Shown here piece after piece: positions 1-14,900 of a stretch of DNA of 64,000 nt. Numbering within the stretch: the first letter of the stretch is position 1; each line of letters opens with the position of its first letter. Origin of the DNA: Azadirachta indica. Its lineage: Eukaryota; Streptophyta; Magnoliopsida; Sapindales; Meliaceae. The notes beneath the pieces are model-generated. The model made no database searches. It saw nothing but the letters and a program-made list of their open reading frames with translations, and was not told where the DNA came from. Position numbers and translations under genes: made by a program. The stretch is from assembly GCA_022749755.1 (NCBI GenBank), contig CM040445.1, forward strand, positions 7,957,182-8,021,181, written 5' to 3'.

Positions 1-260
1 GTTGTTCATTCTTTAATTTATGTATGAAAATTTGCTAAAAATATCTGAATGTAATTAAATTAAAAATTTTAACTTAAATCTGAATAATTAAATGTCTGAA
101 TAAATTAAAAATATATTATTTGTTAATAATATTTTTAATTTATTATTTAACATTTATATATGTCAATAATTGAATAAATCAATTTCAGATATTTTAGGGC
201 ATATATGTCAACATATCAGTTTTAAATTTTTTATTTTCATTAAAACAAATAATTTAACAT
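1..260. mobile_element. Edge-truncated copy of a Harbinger-like MITE
   Basis: The first ~260 bases are AT-rich and resemble the reverse complement of the right end of the 720-bp element at 21195-21914. Both contain runs such as AAAAATATCTGAATGTAATTA followed by AAAATTTTAACTTAAAT and then repeated TCTGAATA words. The window begins inside the terminal repeat (GTTGTT...), so the outer end and target duplication are not visible. Identification rests only on this within-window similarity. Bases 260-556 are AT-rich with nothing recognisable. Confidence 0.4.
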
Positions 261-565
261 TTATATTCACATTTAAGGTAAAAAAACAAATATATTAATT
301 GGATTTAAATTTTAATCAAATTCAAATTTCAATCATGTTCAAGTTTTATACAGTAAAAACAAACACTACTGAAGTATGAATATTTAATTTTTATTATTTC
401 TTATCTTTTAAAGATATTAATGTATTGGCTTAAAAAACTGAACAATAATGTATTTAATTTATTTAAATAAAAATGAATTAATTTAATTTGATTATTGTAA
501 GTCAGCTCAAAATTATTTTAAAAATATTTTTATATTATCTTAATCATTTGCAGGTATTAATTTTT

Positions 566-2604
566 GAAAAATTTCTCAAAATAATCTTAATTTTTCTTAA
601 GTTTACATAAATAATCTTTTATAAAATAATTTTACCAACTTAGCCCAAAATACATTTCTTGGATTAAATTACCTTTAATAATCCACTTCAATTTATTTTT
701 TACAATTCTATTTTTTTTACTTTTCCTTATTATTTTAAATTTTTAAACTCTCCCAAATTCAAACTCTCCTCTTTGAAAACTATTTCTCTCTTCAAAATCA
801 TCTTTCTTATCAACAGTGGAGACAATAACAGTATATATTTTTATGGTGAAGTCTTAGTTACCGATATTAAGTGATTTTTTTGTTATACAGGTATAAATTT
901 TATGTGAAAATTAATTCATTAAAGAGAAATTTCTCTTCTCAAATGTGGATGCAATGTTGATTATGTAGTAGAAAATATTGATTTAAATTTAAAGTACGTT
1001 GATTGGTTTCATATAAATGCAAAAATCTGGATGGTTTGAGAATTAAGTGTTATGCGATTTTGGATCATAGTTTTTTATCTAAAAAATGGATTTCGAATAA
1101 AGGCAAAATTTGCCTTACTCAAAAACCACTTTTTGGGTAAGGCCAAATTTTTGGGTAAAGTCAAATTTTGCCCTACCCAAAAATCACTTTTCAGATAAGG
1201 ATAAATTTGACCTTACCCAAAAATAGTTTTCGGGTAAGGTATATTTTGCCTTTACCCAAAAACCACTTTTTGGGTAAGGCCAAATTTTCGGGTAAAAATA
1301 AATTTGCCCTTATCCAAAAAGTGGTTTTTGAGTAAGGCAAAATTTTGTCTTTCCCTAAAATTTGGCCTTACCCAAAGAAAAGTGGTTTTTGGGTAAAGCA
1401 AATTTATATCTTATTCAAAAACCACTTTTTGGGTAGGCCAAATTTAGTCTTACTCAAAAATTTAGCCTTCATCAAAAAGTGATTTTTGGATAAGGTTAAA
1501 ATATGCCTTACCCGAAAACAATTTTTTAGGTAAGGCATTGAAAAGTGGTTTTTAAGTAAAGGTAACATTTTACCTTATTCAAAAACCACTTTTTGGGTAA
1601 GGCCAAATTTTCGGGTAAAAATAAATTTGGTCTTACCCAAAAAGTGGTTTTTGAGTGGGGCAAAATTTTACCTTACTAAAAAATTTGGCCTTACCCAAAG
1701 AAAAGTGATTTTCAGGTAAGGCAAATTTATACCTTATTCGAAAACCACTTTTTGGGTAAGCCAAATTTAGTCTTACCCGAAAATTTAGCCTTCATCAAAA
1801 AGCGATTTTTGGATAAGGTTAAAATATGCCTTATCCGAAAACGATTTTTTAGGTAAGGCATTGAAAAGTGGTTTTTAAGTAAAGAAAAATTATGCCTTAA
1901 CCGAAAACCACTTTTTGGGTAAGGGCAAAATATGCGTTACATTTTTTGGTAAAGCCAAATTTAGCGTTAACTGAAAAGTTGTTTATGGGTAGGGCAAAAT
2001 TTTGCCTTACCCAAAAATTTAGTCTTACCTGAAATATAATTTTTAGATAAGGCAAATTTTGACCTTACCTGAAATTTATTTTTTAGGTAAAAAACCTATG
2101 ATCCAAAATCACACAATACCTTCTTATTTTAAGATCATCCATGTTTTTGCATTTATATAACAATCAATTAATGTAATTTAAACTTAAATCAATACTTTTT
2201 ACTATATAATCAACATTGAATCCACATTTGAGAAGAGAAAATTTTTTTTAATGAATTAATTCACACATAAAATATATACCTATATAAAAAAAAAATCACT
2301 TAATATCGGTAATTAAGATTTCACCATCAAAAATATGCTGCTGTTATCTCCACTATTATTAAGAAAGGTGATTTTAAAGAGAGAAATAGTTTTGAAAAAG
2401 GAGAGTTTAAATTTGGGAAAGTTTGAAAATTTAAAATAATAAGAAAAAGTAAAAAAATAAACTTGTAAAAAAAAAAAGATGAAGTGGGCTATTAAAGATA
2501 ATTTAATCCGAAAAATGTATTTTGGGTTAAGTTAGTACAATTTTTTTATAAGAGATTATTTACGTAAATTTTAAAAAAAATAAGGTTATTTTAGAAAATT
2601 TTCC
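566..2604. mobile_element. Mutator-like foldback element, 2.04 kb, with 9-bp TSD
   Basis: Two arms of about 520 bp are inverted copies of each other: the left arm (566-~1085) matches the reverse complement of the right arm (~2085-2604) at roughly 80 percent by eye. Termini are GAAAAATTTCTCAAAATAAT at left and GGAAAATTTTCTAAAATAAC at right, read inward. The 9-mer TTAATTTTT lies immediately outside both ends (557-565 and 2605-2613), the length expected for Mutator-superfamily insertion. There is no transposase; the interior is a hairpin-rich tandem array. Long terminal repeats plus a 9-bp duplication favour a non-autonomous MULE over other classes. Confidence 0.75.
1080..2085. repeat. Palindromic tandem array in the core of the foldback element
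   Basis: The core is built from alternating orientations of one short motif, TTTTTGGGTAAGGCAAAATT and its complement AATTTTGCCTTACCCAAAAA, giving many nested hairpins. A higher-order period is visible: the word ACCACTTTTTGGGTAAG starts at 1261, 1585 and 1907, a spacing of ~323 bp, and the sequence between the first two starts is repeated with moderate divergence after the second. No open reading frame of note is present. Confidence 0.8.
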
Positions 2605-3104
2605 TTAATTTTTTGGGTTCATTTATATCACCCTCTTTACCTTTGACAATTTTCAACTCACACCTAAAATTTCTAAAAATATTCATCGTACACCTAAGTC
2701 ACTATATTTTCCGTTAAAAATAATGGTGGACAATCTTTAATTTAGTAAAGTCCTATTTTATTGCTATAACTTATAAATTCAACCAAAAGATAAATTTATT
2801 CTACACTTTCTAAACAATTAACCAATTATTTTACATAAATTAATAAAAAAAATGTTTTTATTTTTTTGTTTCGCTTATTTTAATACAAATATTTTTTTTA
2901 AATATAAATTAGAAAAAATAAGAATTTTGTCGTGGCATGGTAGTTGTGATGTCTGCTTGCCACAACTATGTTGTAGATCAAATATATCTTTATAACTAAT
3001 TTATTTAAAGCTTTAATTAAAATAAAATAATATTATGTGACAAATAATATTAAATAGGTGTATCTAGAAAATTACGAGATTGACGCTGATACTCAAGAAT
3101 AAGA

Positions 3105-3920
3105 TCTTGGGTAATCTTCAATTTATCCCTTCATATATTGACATTTATCACTCCACTCTCAAATTTATCATAACTCATCATCGCATCTCCATGCTGTTAA
3201 TTTCAACCGTCAAATTTAATGGCTGACTCAATTTGACCATTGAAGATACTAAAATACCCTTCTTGTAATTAATTGTAAGAAATTAAATAATAACAAATTA
3301 CATATTTGTAATTACAAAAAACTAAATACAAATAAAACATAAATAAATATTAATTTATTAATAAAATATAGATTTATAAATCTATTTATTTTACAACATA
3401 TGTATAATAAATATTTATGATTATATGATAAGTTAAATATAAAATATATATTTAAAATATAAATAAAATAATAAATTAAAATATCAATAAAATAAAAAAT
3501 TATAATATATTAATAATTATTATATTAAATAGGTGTTATAAAATATTATAATATTTATTTATTAATATATTTTTAAATATTTATATTATTTAAATTATAA
3601 TAATAATCATAAATATTTATTATAAATAAATAGATTTATAAATATATATTTTATTAGTAAATTAATATTTATTTATATTTTATTTGTATTTAATTTTTAG
3701 TAATTACAAATATATAATTTGTTATTATTTAATTTCTTACAATTAAATTACAATAACACTATTTTACTCTTTTCAGCGGTCAAATTGAGTCATCCATTAA
3801 CTTTGATATTTGAAATTAACAGTATAGGGATGTGATGATGAGTTATAATAAATTTGAGAGTGGAGTGATGAATGTCAAAATATAAAAGGAGTAAATTAAA
3901 GATTATCCCAAAATCGGTGA
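3105..3920. repeat. 0.8-kb near-complete palindrome (foldback/MITE-like)
   Basis: Left arm (~3105-3510) and right arm (~3515-3920) are inverted copies over essentially their whole length. Matching landmarks are CACTCCACTCTCAAATTTAT at left against ATAAATTTGAGAGTGGAGTG at right, and TAATTACAAATAT near the centre. Almost no unique spacer remains. No convincing target-site duplication was found at the ends, so class is unassigned. The region between this and the MULE (2614-3104) is AT-rich and featureless. Confidence 0.7.
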
Positions 3921-3930
3921 TGCGCTATAC

Positions 3931-4880
3931 TTAGACTATAATACGGTGTCTTTAGCATTTATGCTTGAAAAGATTAGATTTACTTACCCCTTCAGGTTTA
4001 AATTTAACTAACAAATTAACCCTAATCATTTTTTAATGTCATATTTTTTTACAATATTTAATTATCTTATTTTTAAATTAAATTATTGATAAAATAAATA
4101 TTTAAATAATTAATTTTATTGTTGTCTTTTATAAATATAATATTGTCATAACCTTACAGGATAAAATTTTTGTTTTGTAGGTCAACAATAGCCGAACCTT
4201 TAAAACTAGGGACCATAACTGACCAATCAATCTAAAAAATAACAAGATTTTGTTTTGGAAGTGGAGAAGATGGTAAGAATTGGTTGGTCGAAAAACAATT
4301 AACAAAGCTGCATTGTTCTAATTCCAACAGGATGAATGTTGTGTAATGGTGATTGTAAGAACATTCCTTAGATATTAACGGATCCAATAAAGAAATACTT
4401 TTTGTTCGAAATTTCAAACAAGGAAGATCGTACCATAATAAGCTAAACAACGAACTAGTTTGACTTTAATTTCATCCGATATTAGAGCTGATCAATGTGC
4501 AGTAGTTACAGTTGATTGGTGTGGTATGAGAGTACTAGACCTCGAATATTACTTAAAAGAGAGTGAATTTTACTAAAGGTTGATGTTACCAAATGTTTTT
4601 TCTAACTTCCGAATTGCTGCATTTCCCGCAATATATACTATGCAGATTCAATTTTTGAATTTTCTGCCACCGGTTACAACAATTGCTACATGATAAATTG
4701 ACGATCAAAACAACAAATACCCTCTATTTGTTTATGTTCGTCAACGAAAATGAAAATGAAGGGAAATGCTTGGAATGGAATGCCAGTTAATGGATACAAT
4801 TTCGACGAAGATATCAACGGCCTGTTGTCAGAAGAGAGAGCATTACAGGACAATGTGCGGCCATAAAAAGCATCAATGTT
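3931..4880. other. Intergenic, upstream of the subtilase
   Basis: AT-rich sequence grading into a less AT-rich promoter-proximal stretch after about 4200. Short open frames here have no recognisable family features. No RNA gene or clear mobile element was seen. Confidence 0.5.
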
Positions 4881-4885
4881 GTTCG

Positions 4886-4893
4886 TATAAATA
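4886..4893 (+). promoter_or_regulatory. Probable TATA box of the subtilase gene
   Basis: TATAAATA lies 67 bp before the chosen start codon at 4953, which would leave a 5' leader of roughly 35 nt. Position and match are good for a plant core promoter; the transcription start is inferred. Confidence 0.55.
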
Positions 4894-4952
4894 CCTGGGA
4901 TTTCCATTGCTACATATATCGTCAACTCAGTCTCTTGAGTTTGGTTTCAAAT

Positions 4953-8139
<3,187 letters not shown>

Positions 8140-8222
8140 ATTCCCTGGAATTAAGATACCCTTATCAAGTTTACCTTGCTCTTGAGATGGCAAGTTAATT
8201 TGTACTGCCTGTACAAGATTAA

Positions 8223-8242
8223 AATAAAGCTTGCAAAATAAA
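8223..8242 (+). terminator. Polyadenylation signals of the subtilase gene
   Basis: Two AATAAA hexamers (8223-8228 and 8237-8242) lie 84-100 bp past the stop codon, a typical place for plant near-upstream poly(A) elements. Confidence 0.5.
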
Positions 8243-10485
8243 TACTGTCAATAGGTATTTCTCTCAGGTTACTCAAATTTATAGCGGGTTGCTCTGCTGC
8301 AGAGTTGTGTTGATGCAACTTATCAACTAATTTGTGCTTGCTTAAGAATTTTATTAAATTTCTTTTAGATCTTGTTACAATGAACCAAAACTAGTATATG
8401 CAATAATAAAAATGTAGTAGGAAGATAAAACACAAACAAAAAGAAGACCACAACAGACCACAAGTGATTTATTTACATGGTTGACCCTAATCTTCATAGA
8501 TTTTTTTCAATCACTAGATCTTAAACCAAAAGAGAAATACAAATAGCAACCCGTCTCCCAATTGACGTACAACAATCTCTCTGTTTTATTTTCCTTTCTT
8601 TTTTTTTTTTTTTTTTTAAAATCATGCTTCGACTTTATTATTTAAACCCGTATCTTCAAACTTAATTTTTTTTAATTAAATACTGTTTAATATGGTATCA
8701 TAATAGATCTGTTCTTATCATAAATGAAGAAATAATTACGCCATTGTTAAGAGGAGAACAGTCTATATATATTTATATGCATATATAAAATAAGTATTGG
8801 TTGGATCAAGCTATTTGATTGATTGGTGACTCACTCAATTAAGGTAGAAGAAACACTAAAGTAATTAACAACATACAAGGTGAAAAATAAATATTCATAA
8901 AGGACAAAAATCATTATTTATTTCTAATATATATGTGCATATTTAGTTAAGGAAGATTTCGTAGAGGACTCAAATATGCTGGAGTTGTGGATTTGGGATT
9001 CTATATATGCATGTGCCAAAATAATAAAACACCACATGCACATGGTATTATATGTAATATGAAATACATATATAACAACATTAAAAGTACATTCTTTCAT
9101 CATGCTTTACAACTTCAAAACGGAATGCATGCATCATGAAATGAATGAATGGATAAAGTGAATAAAAGTCGATAAGAATACTATTAATTGGGGTTTAATT
9201 TTGGAAAAGGAAGAGATCAATGTATTGAGATCATATATTAGGGTTTCGTTTGAGACTGAGAATGCTCGTTCAAGCTACCAATATTGTAAGATATAATTAG
9301 AAAATATCAAATATTAGTATATTTTAAAAATATGTAGTCATCTACTAATAGCTCTCTTCTCTCTATGATGAAGTGTTTATTTCTTTTCTCTCCATAAAAG
9401 AAGAGTTTTCACGTTAGTGCTGAAATAAATTAAGGATAAATTTCACATAAATTAACTGTAGACTTTGTGAGTAGCATCAAACTTACAGTGATCTTGACTC
9501 TCAACTTTGAACAAATTTCGAATCTAAGTATTGATAAATTGTATATATAATTGTATAATATTCAAGAAAAAAAGTAGATGTCAATTAAGTACTTTATGTT
9601 CCAAATGGATTTCTAATCTAATATTTATAAATTGTAGATATAATTGTGTAATATTTATAATTTGTATCCTTTAAAATAGATTTTTTTATACTTTTTAACC
9701 CTTGTGAATTTTATTATTTACTATTTTAATATTAAAAAAAAGAGAGAGAGAGAGAGACACAACCCTAACTCTGTCCCGAAAATACTAGCACCACCAAATC
9801 AAGCTTTGATTTTTTTTTTTTTAACACTTAACATATGATACATATAACGTATATTAATATTTCTGCATATAAGTCATTCAAATTAATTGCTAATTGAATG
9901 ATTATGTGTTATACTTGAGCTAAGATGAGCTTCTCAATCATACATATATAATGTGGACTTCACAGAATGAGTTGAGTCCGCACAAGACAACCTGAGATTA
10001 AATTGTACATAGTATTTTGTAGAGTCCCCACTAGTTGATAATCAAATCAAAATCCAAATTAGCTAACATAATAAAGAAATCATTATTAGAATGAAAGAAA
10101 TGCTCTCAATGATGTATGCACTAGCACACCATAGGCCGGCATCCAATAATTTTCAGAGAGATTACAAAATAAGATCAGTTAGCCACCAACTGAATCTCAT
10201 ATATGACAAAAATTTTGTATGTAAGCAAAATAATATATCACAATAGTGAATTAATGATGCAAATATAGGACCAACCCTAGCTAAATATAACAACAATTAA
10301 GATAATAATAATAATAATAATATTATCTTTGTTACAAGACATAATTACGCTTCAGTTTCTTTCAAACCTTCCTATTTAGATTCAGAAAATCTATGCACAG
10401 ACCCACACCATATATATTATAACAATAATGTATACGTAGTAAATAAGGCTGCTATCTTGTGATTTGATTCCATCTAATTTTACTT
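8243..10485. other. Intergenic between subtilase and NAC gene
   Basis: AT-rich, with a poly-T run near 8600, a GA microsatellite near 9741-9757 and an AAT microsatellite near 10300-10320. No coding or RNA gene recognised. Its right end includes the 3' UTR of the minus-strand NAC gene. Confidence 0.5.
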
Positions 10486-11738
10486 TCAGTAATTGAAATT
10501 CCAGAAACAATCAAGGTCTCCTGATGGTGCTGAAGTTGAAGGAGCATCCTGATCATCAAATGGCCTCTTTGGGATTTCAAGATTGGACACAACTGAAGAG
10601 ATTTCAGGGTTCATATCAGCAGTCACAGTCAGGCACGTGTCTTGGGAAACACTGATCATTTCCCTCTCTGTTTTGAAGCTCAAGCTCTGGCTCATGTTTG
10701 ATCCATTGTTTTCAATTAAGGCCCTTAAAACAGAACCAGGGAATTGCTGCATGTTTGATGAAGCTGAGGCAGACAGAGGAGAGGAATAGAATGAGCTTGG
10801 AATTCGTGGGAAAACATAAGGACAGTTTGATATGAGAGGGTTATTGTTGAAGCAATCAATTGTGGTTTGTTGGTTTCTTTGAACATCAATGGGATTGGAG
10901 AAGCAGGGCACGTAAGCCGAGTCAGCAACAGTAGTATTGGTGTTATTCCCAGGAGAAGAATCCATTAATGGTGGTAGGCCAGAAGGATCCAGTTCATCAC
11001 CATAAGAGCCTAATCTCATTAGCTCTGAAATATGAGTTTTCTTCCCACCAGAACTCTTCTGAAAAACCCTGCAAATGACCCACTCATTCTGCATATATAA
11101 CAACAACATCAATTAACATTATATCATCGTGATTAAACAAGTCAAAACAGAGTGAAGGAGCCGCAGTACCTTGGCGGTTTTGGGAAGATTATGGACAGAG
11201 AATTTACCCTCCAACCTGTATTCATGCATGACCCAATTTGTTTTCTCTCCTTTTGGGGCTCTTCCCCTGTAGAAAACCAGGGTTTTCTTCATTCCAACAA
11301 GTGTTTTTCCTCTGTAAATCTCTTTATCTTTCCCAGTGGCTTTCCAGTAACCAGATAAAGTAGCCCTGTTAGTCCTCAAACCAGTTGGATATTTCCTATC
11401 TCTCATACAGAAAAAGTACCATTCTTTCTCACCCATCTTTGCTTTCCCTTTTATCCAATCCAAGCAACCACCGGAAAGAAAACTAAAATTAGATAAGATC
11501 GAATTTCAATAAGAAATTGTTAATTTCAAGTTTATTAATAGAGATACTTACGAGGCAATTCCCATGGTTCATTCTTGTTCAAATCTACATCTCCAATAGC
11601 TCTAGAAGAGAAGCTCACATCAAAAACCTTCTTATACAAATAGTGACTTATAAGCTCTTCATCAGTTGGATGGAATCTGAACCCAGGAGGCAAATCCATC
11701 TGATCATCTTCCTTAACAACCCCAGAAACATTTTCCAT
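10486..11738 (-). CDS. NAC100: NAC domain transcription factor, NAC100-like (miR164-regulated clade)
   Basis: Nuclear transcription factor. Three exons on the minus strand: 11738-11552, 11447-11170, 11088-10486, giving 355 residues. The NAC domain (about residues 17-165) shows all five subdomains: [19 protein letters not shown], the KNEPWELP block, [20 protein letters not shown], the [16 protein letters not shown]-contact block, [19 protein letters not shown] and [10 protein letters not shown], ending [11 protein letters not shown]. The C-terminal region is Ser/Pro-rich and holds YVPCFSNP, the peptide encoded by the miR164 site in the NAC100/NAC092/NAC079 clade. The ATG at 11738 gives the usual MENVSG start; in-frame ATG 11753 lies upstream but is not conserved in the family as I know it. 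The acceptor of intron 1 (AAAAG before 11447) is inferred from the conserved protein junction and is the least secure splice. Exact orthology within the clade is unsure. Confidence 0.92.
10896..10916 (-). promoter_or_regulatory. miR164 target site in the NAC mRNA
   Basis: The plus strand here reads TGGAGAAGCAGGGCACGTAAG. Its first 18 bases equal the 5' part of plant miR164 (TGGAGAAGCAGGGCACGTGCA, from memory), so the minus-strand mRNA is complementary at positions 1-18, including the seed and the 10/11 cleavage point; only the three 3' miRNA bases mismatch. It lies in exon 3 within the codons for YVPCFSNP, the conserved location. Confidence 0.92.
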
Positions 11739-11929
11739 TATACCCTTGAACAAAAGCTTAAACCCTGCTTGTCTTCTTCTCCAACTGGGTTTCTATCAAC
11801 AACCCAGAATTCACACTCAACTCCTAAAACTTCCTATTTGCAAAGCACCTCACAGAGAGAAATCCTCTCCCACCCCAGCACACAAAAAGAAAAGAGTAAG
11901 ATACAGAGAACTAAGAAAAAGGCTGAATC

Positions 11930-11937
11930 TTTATATA
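11930..11937 (-). promoter_or_regulatory. Probable TATA box of the NAC gene
   Basis: The minus strand reads TATATAAA about 192 bp upstream of the NAC start codon, implying a leader of roughly 160 nt. No stronger candidate was seen closer to the gene. Confidence 0.5.
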
Positions 11938-11999
11938 AAGCGATAGGAAGTTAGGAGAAAAGGGAGGGATTGAGTGGAAAAAGGAAAGAAGCCATGGAA

Positions 12000-14900
12000 C
12001 TAAAAAGTTGTAAACCTGAAAAATGGAGAGAGATGTTAAGAGAAAAAGCACTTAGAGGGGCAAAAGCTCCCCCTAAATAGTTGTGAATGCTTCAGAGAGA
12101 GACGTGCTGTGTAAAGCAATTGGGTGGTGGCCTGTTTTAGCCCACCATTTAACTTCTTGTTTAATAATGATTATTCTATCTTTCTATGTTTTTGACCTTA
12201 TTTGATAACTTAACTCATTTTAATACTATTACTACGCATGTAAATTTGGAGTAATTTGTCACTAATTTGGGCAAGGACGTGGTACATTTGAATGTACCAT
12301 ATATCTCTTCTACTTATCCGACTCTCTTATTGAAAATCTCTATTTCTTCTATTATAATTTTTAATTTTAGAGTGGACAATAAAATAATTTTAAACAATAT
12401 CTAATTATAAAACTATATATATTATAATGTGTTTTCAAGATTGATGTTTCCTTTTCTATTATTATGTGAACAATAATATAAGAAAAAATGAAGTAAAAAA
12501 AATCTAATAATTTGACGAGGTAGTTAATTAAATTATGTTTTAAAAGAGGCATAAAAGATTTTGGATTTATTTTTAATTTAAAAATATGAAGTTTTAGAAA
12601 AATAAATTTTATGTTCATGAAATATGCATTTTTCAAATATATACAAAGTAAACACGTTTTTTAAATGTATACTTTTAATTTATGCTAAAAAATAAGAAAT
12701 TAAAAGAAAAATTTTTTATTAATTAATTTTCAATAATTATGGTTTAAAAGATAAAAAGAAAAAGAAAAATAAAAATAAAAAGCATGAATTATGAAAAATG
12801 CGAAAAACAAGTTTGAATGATGTGAAAGAGTGAGGTTTTTCTTTCCTAAAACGAATCTCCTTTATCCTAATAAGCGATATTCCACTTAATTGTGTTGTGT
12901 GAATATATGGAAGATGACACAAAGCATATAAAACCTTCCAGCCTTCAAGTGTAAAATGACCCATATGCCCTCCATCCTTTACAAATATTAACAATATGGA
13001 GGGAGAAAAACAAAAAAAGCAAAGAAAAATGTGAAAATGGTTTTCAAAATTGTTTTCTAGATTTTCATGTTGTAAACATAAAAAATGTGATGGTTTCATC
13101 ATGAATTTGAAATCAAATTACTAAAGAAATATCAACAACAACTAAATAATATATTTGGACTTTTTCTTTTAGTTAGATCTTAAGAGGACAACGGTTAAAA
13201 TGCACAAAATCAATATACCATAATACAAAAGAACCATCTATTACTTTTTAATCATATGATAAAAATTTTTTGTCCTTGTATGATCAATTTTAGTAGAATT
13301 AGGATGACATGATACTAGTCAACACAAAAAAATAATAGGTAGATAGTTCATTTAACTTTATACAGACTCATAATGAATTTACATTTTAAATATAAAAATT
13401 TAATGGAATAACATGTGAATCAGAATAAAAATACAAATAATTACTTAAAATTCTTTTAAATTATATAAAAATTGGAAAGAATTAACAATACATATATTAC
13501 TAGTTGTATAAAAAATAAATTAGGAATGTTTTGATAATTTTAATTAGTTAAGTTTTTAAAATAATTAAAATTAAAAAAACCAAAAGTCTAAAACTCGACA
13601 TGGCATAGAATGAATTTTAATAGATTTTACAGACTAAACTAGATATAAGATATGACACATTTGTCATCTCTAACAAATTATTTTCTAATTAAGAGGAATT
13701 TAAGTTCTTATATGAAATTTTGTTTTATAAATTTCTATACTCTATTTATCTATTTTTTTTAAAAAAATCATCATAAGCCGCTATTATTATAATATATCAC
13801 TAACATTTGATTCTTTTTTAATTATTTTAAACTAATGAAGTACCGATTACCAATCACAACTCTAAATTTATTTTTTAAAAATTAAAGAAAAGAAATTTGA
13901 AAGTATTTAGTCATTTATTTATATAGTAAGAACTTAAAACAAAATATATATTTTTTTTTAGTAATTATTTATTTATTTTTATACCAAGTTATGGTCATTA
14001 ATTCATCAATTGAACAAGGAAATAAGATAATAAATTATTTTAAAAAATAAAATTTTATTATTCAATCAATGAATACAAAGATAATTACATGATGAATTTA
14101 GCATAATTGCTCTGAAATGTGTAGTATTATTCTACACAATTTTTTTTTTACTTAAATAAATTTATAGTTTTTTTATTACCATTTTAATTAAATGGGATCT
14201 AAAATTTGTTAGATATTTTGTGCATTTGTATCTCAAGATACACTATATCATAGTTAATTGATATTATAATATTTATTAAGCAGTGTAACCAATCACATCA
14301 TTTATTTGATTATATTTCTTAATTACAAACTATAATTAAATCATTTTTTTTCAATATACTAATTGGCAAGAAAGCAGTATCGTAATATCATACACTATAA
14401 AAATGAATGAGGGCAATTTACGAGTTAATTTTCTAATATTTTTTTTTGAAAAAGAAAAAAAATCTGAAAGTTTATAAATATAGCACATGATTAGGGTTTG
14501 TTCTAAGAAGCCTAAGGCCTAAAAGCCAAACAAATGTCTGGTTTGTTTCCAATATGTCAAAGCCAATTAAATTAGTCCAGCTAAGATCCACTTATTGTGA
14601 TGCAGATCAAAAGAAAATTTAGTCAACATAAATAATTAATTATCAATTATTTCATAATTAGTGGAAAATTAAAGAGATAAATAATTCATAATAATTAAAT
14701 TATTATCTGTATGCAAATCTGATTTTTCTAGCTTTTATTTACTGTTTAATTTCCAATTATAGAAATATATTTCTATTTTAAAACACTATAGCGACGATAA
14801 TAACTTTTCCTTTTCGGTAAGCAAAACTAATAATTGGTCGACACGTGTCATGTTAGTTCGTTAGAATTTCAATAGTCTAGGTAATCTCTCCGTAGTCAAC

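Noticed and set aside
1080..2085. CRISPR-like array of regular repeats
   Set aside because: Repeats are palindromic, diverged and without unique spacers, in plant nuclear DNA inside a transposon.
10896..10916. A miR164 gene on the plus strand (the plus strand spells the mature miRNA)
   Set aside because: The match is the complement of the target site inside the NAC exon, in the conserved YVPCFSNP codons; there is no flanking hairpin with a star strand.
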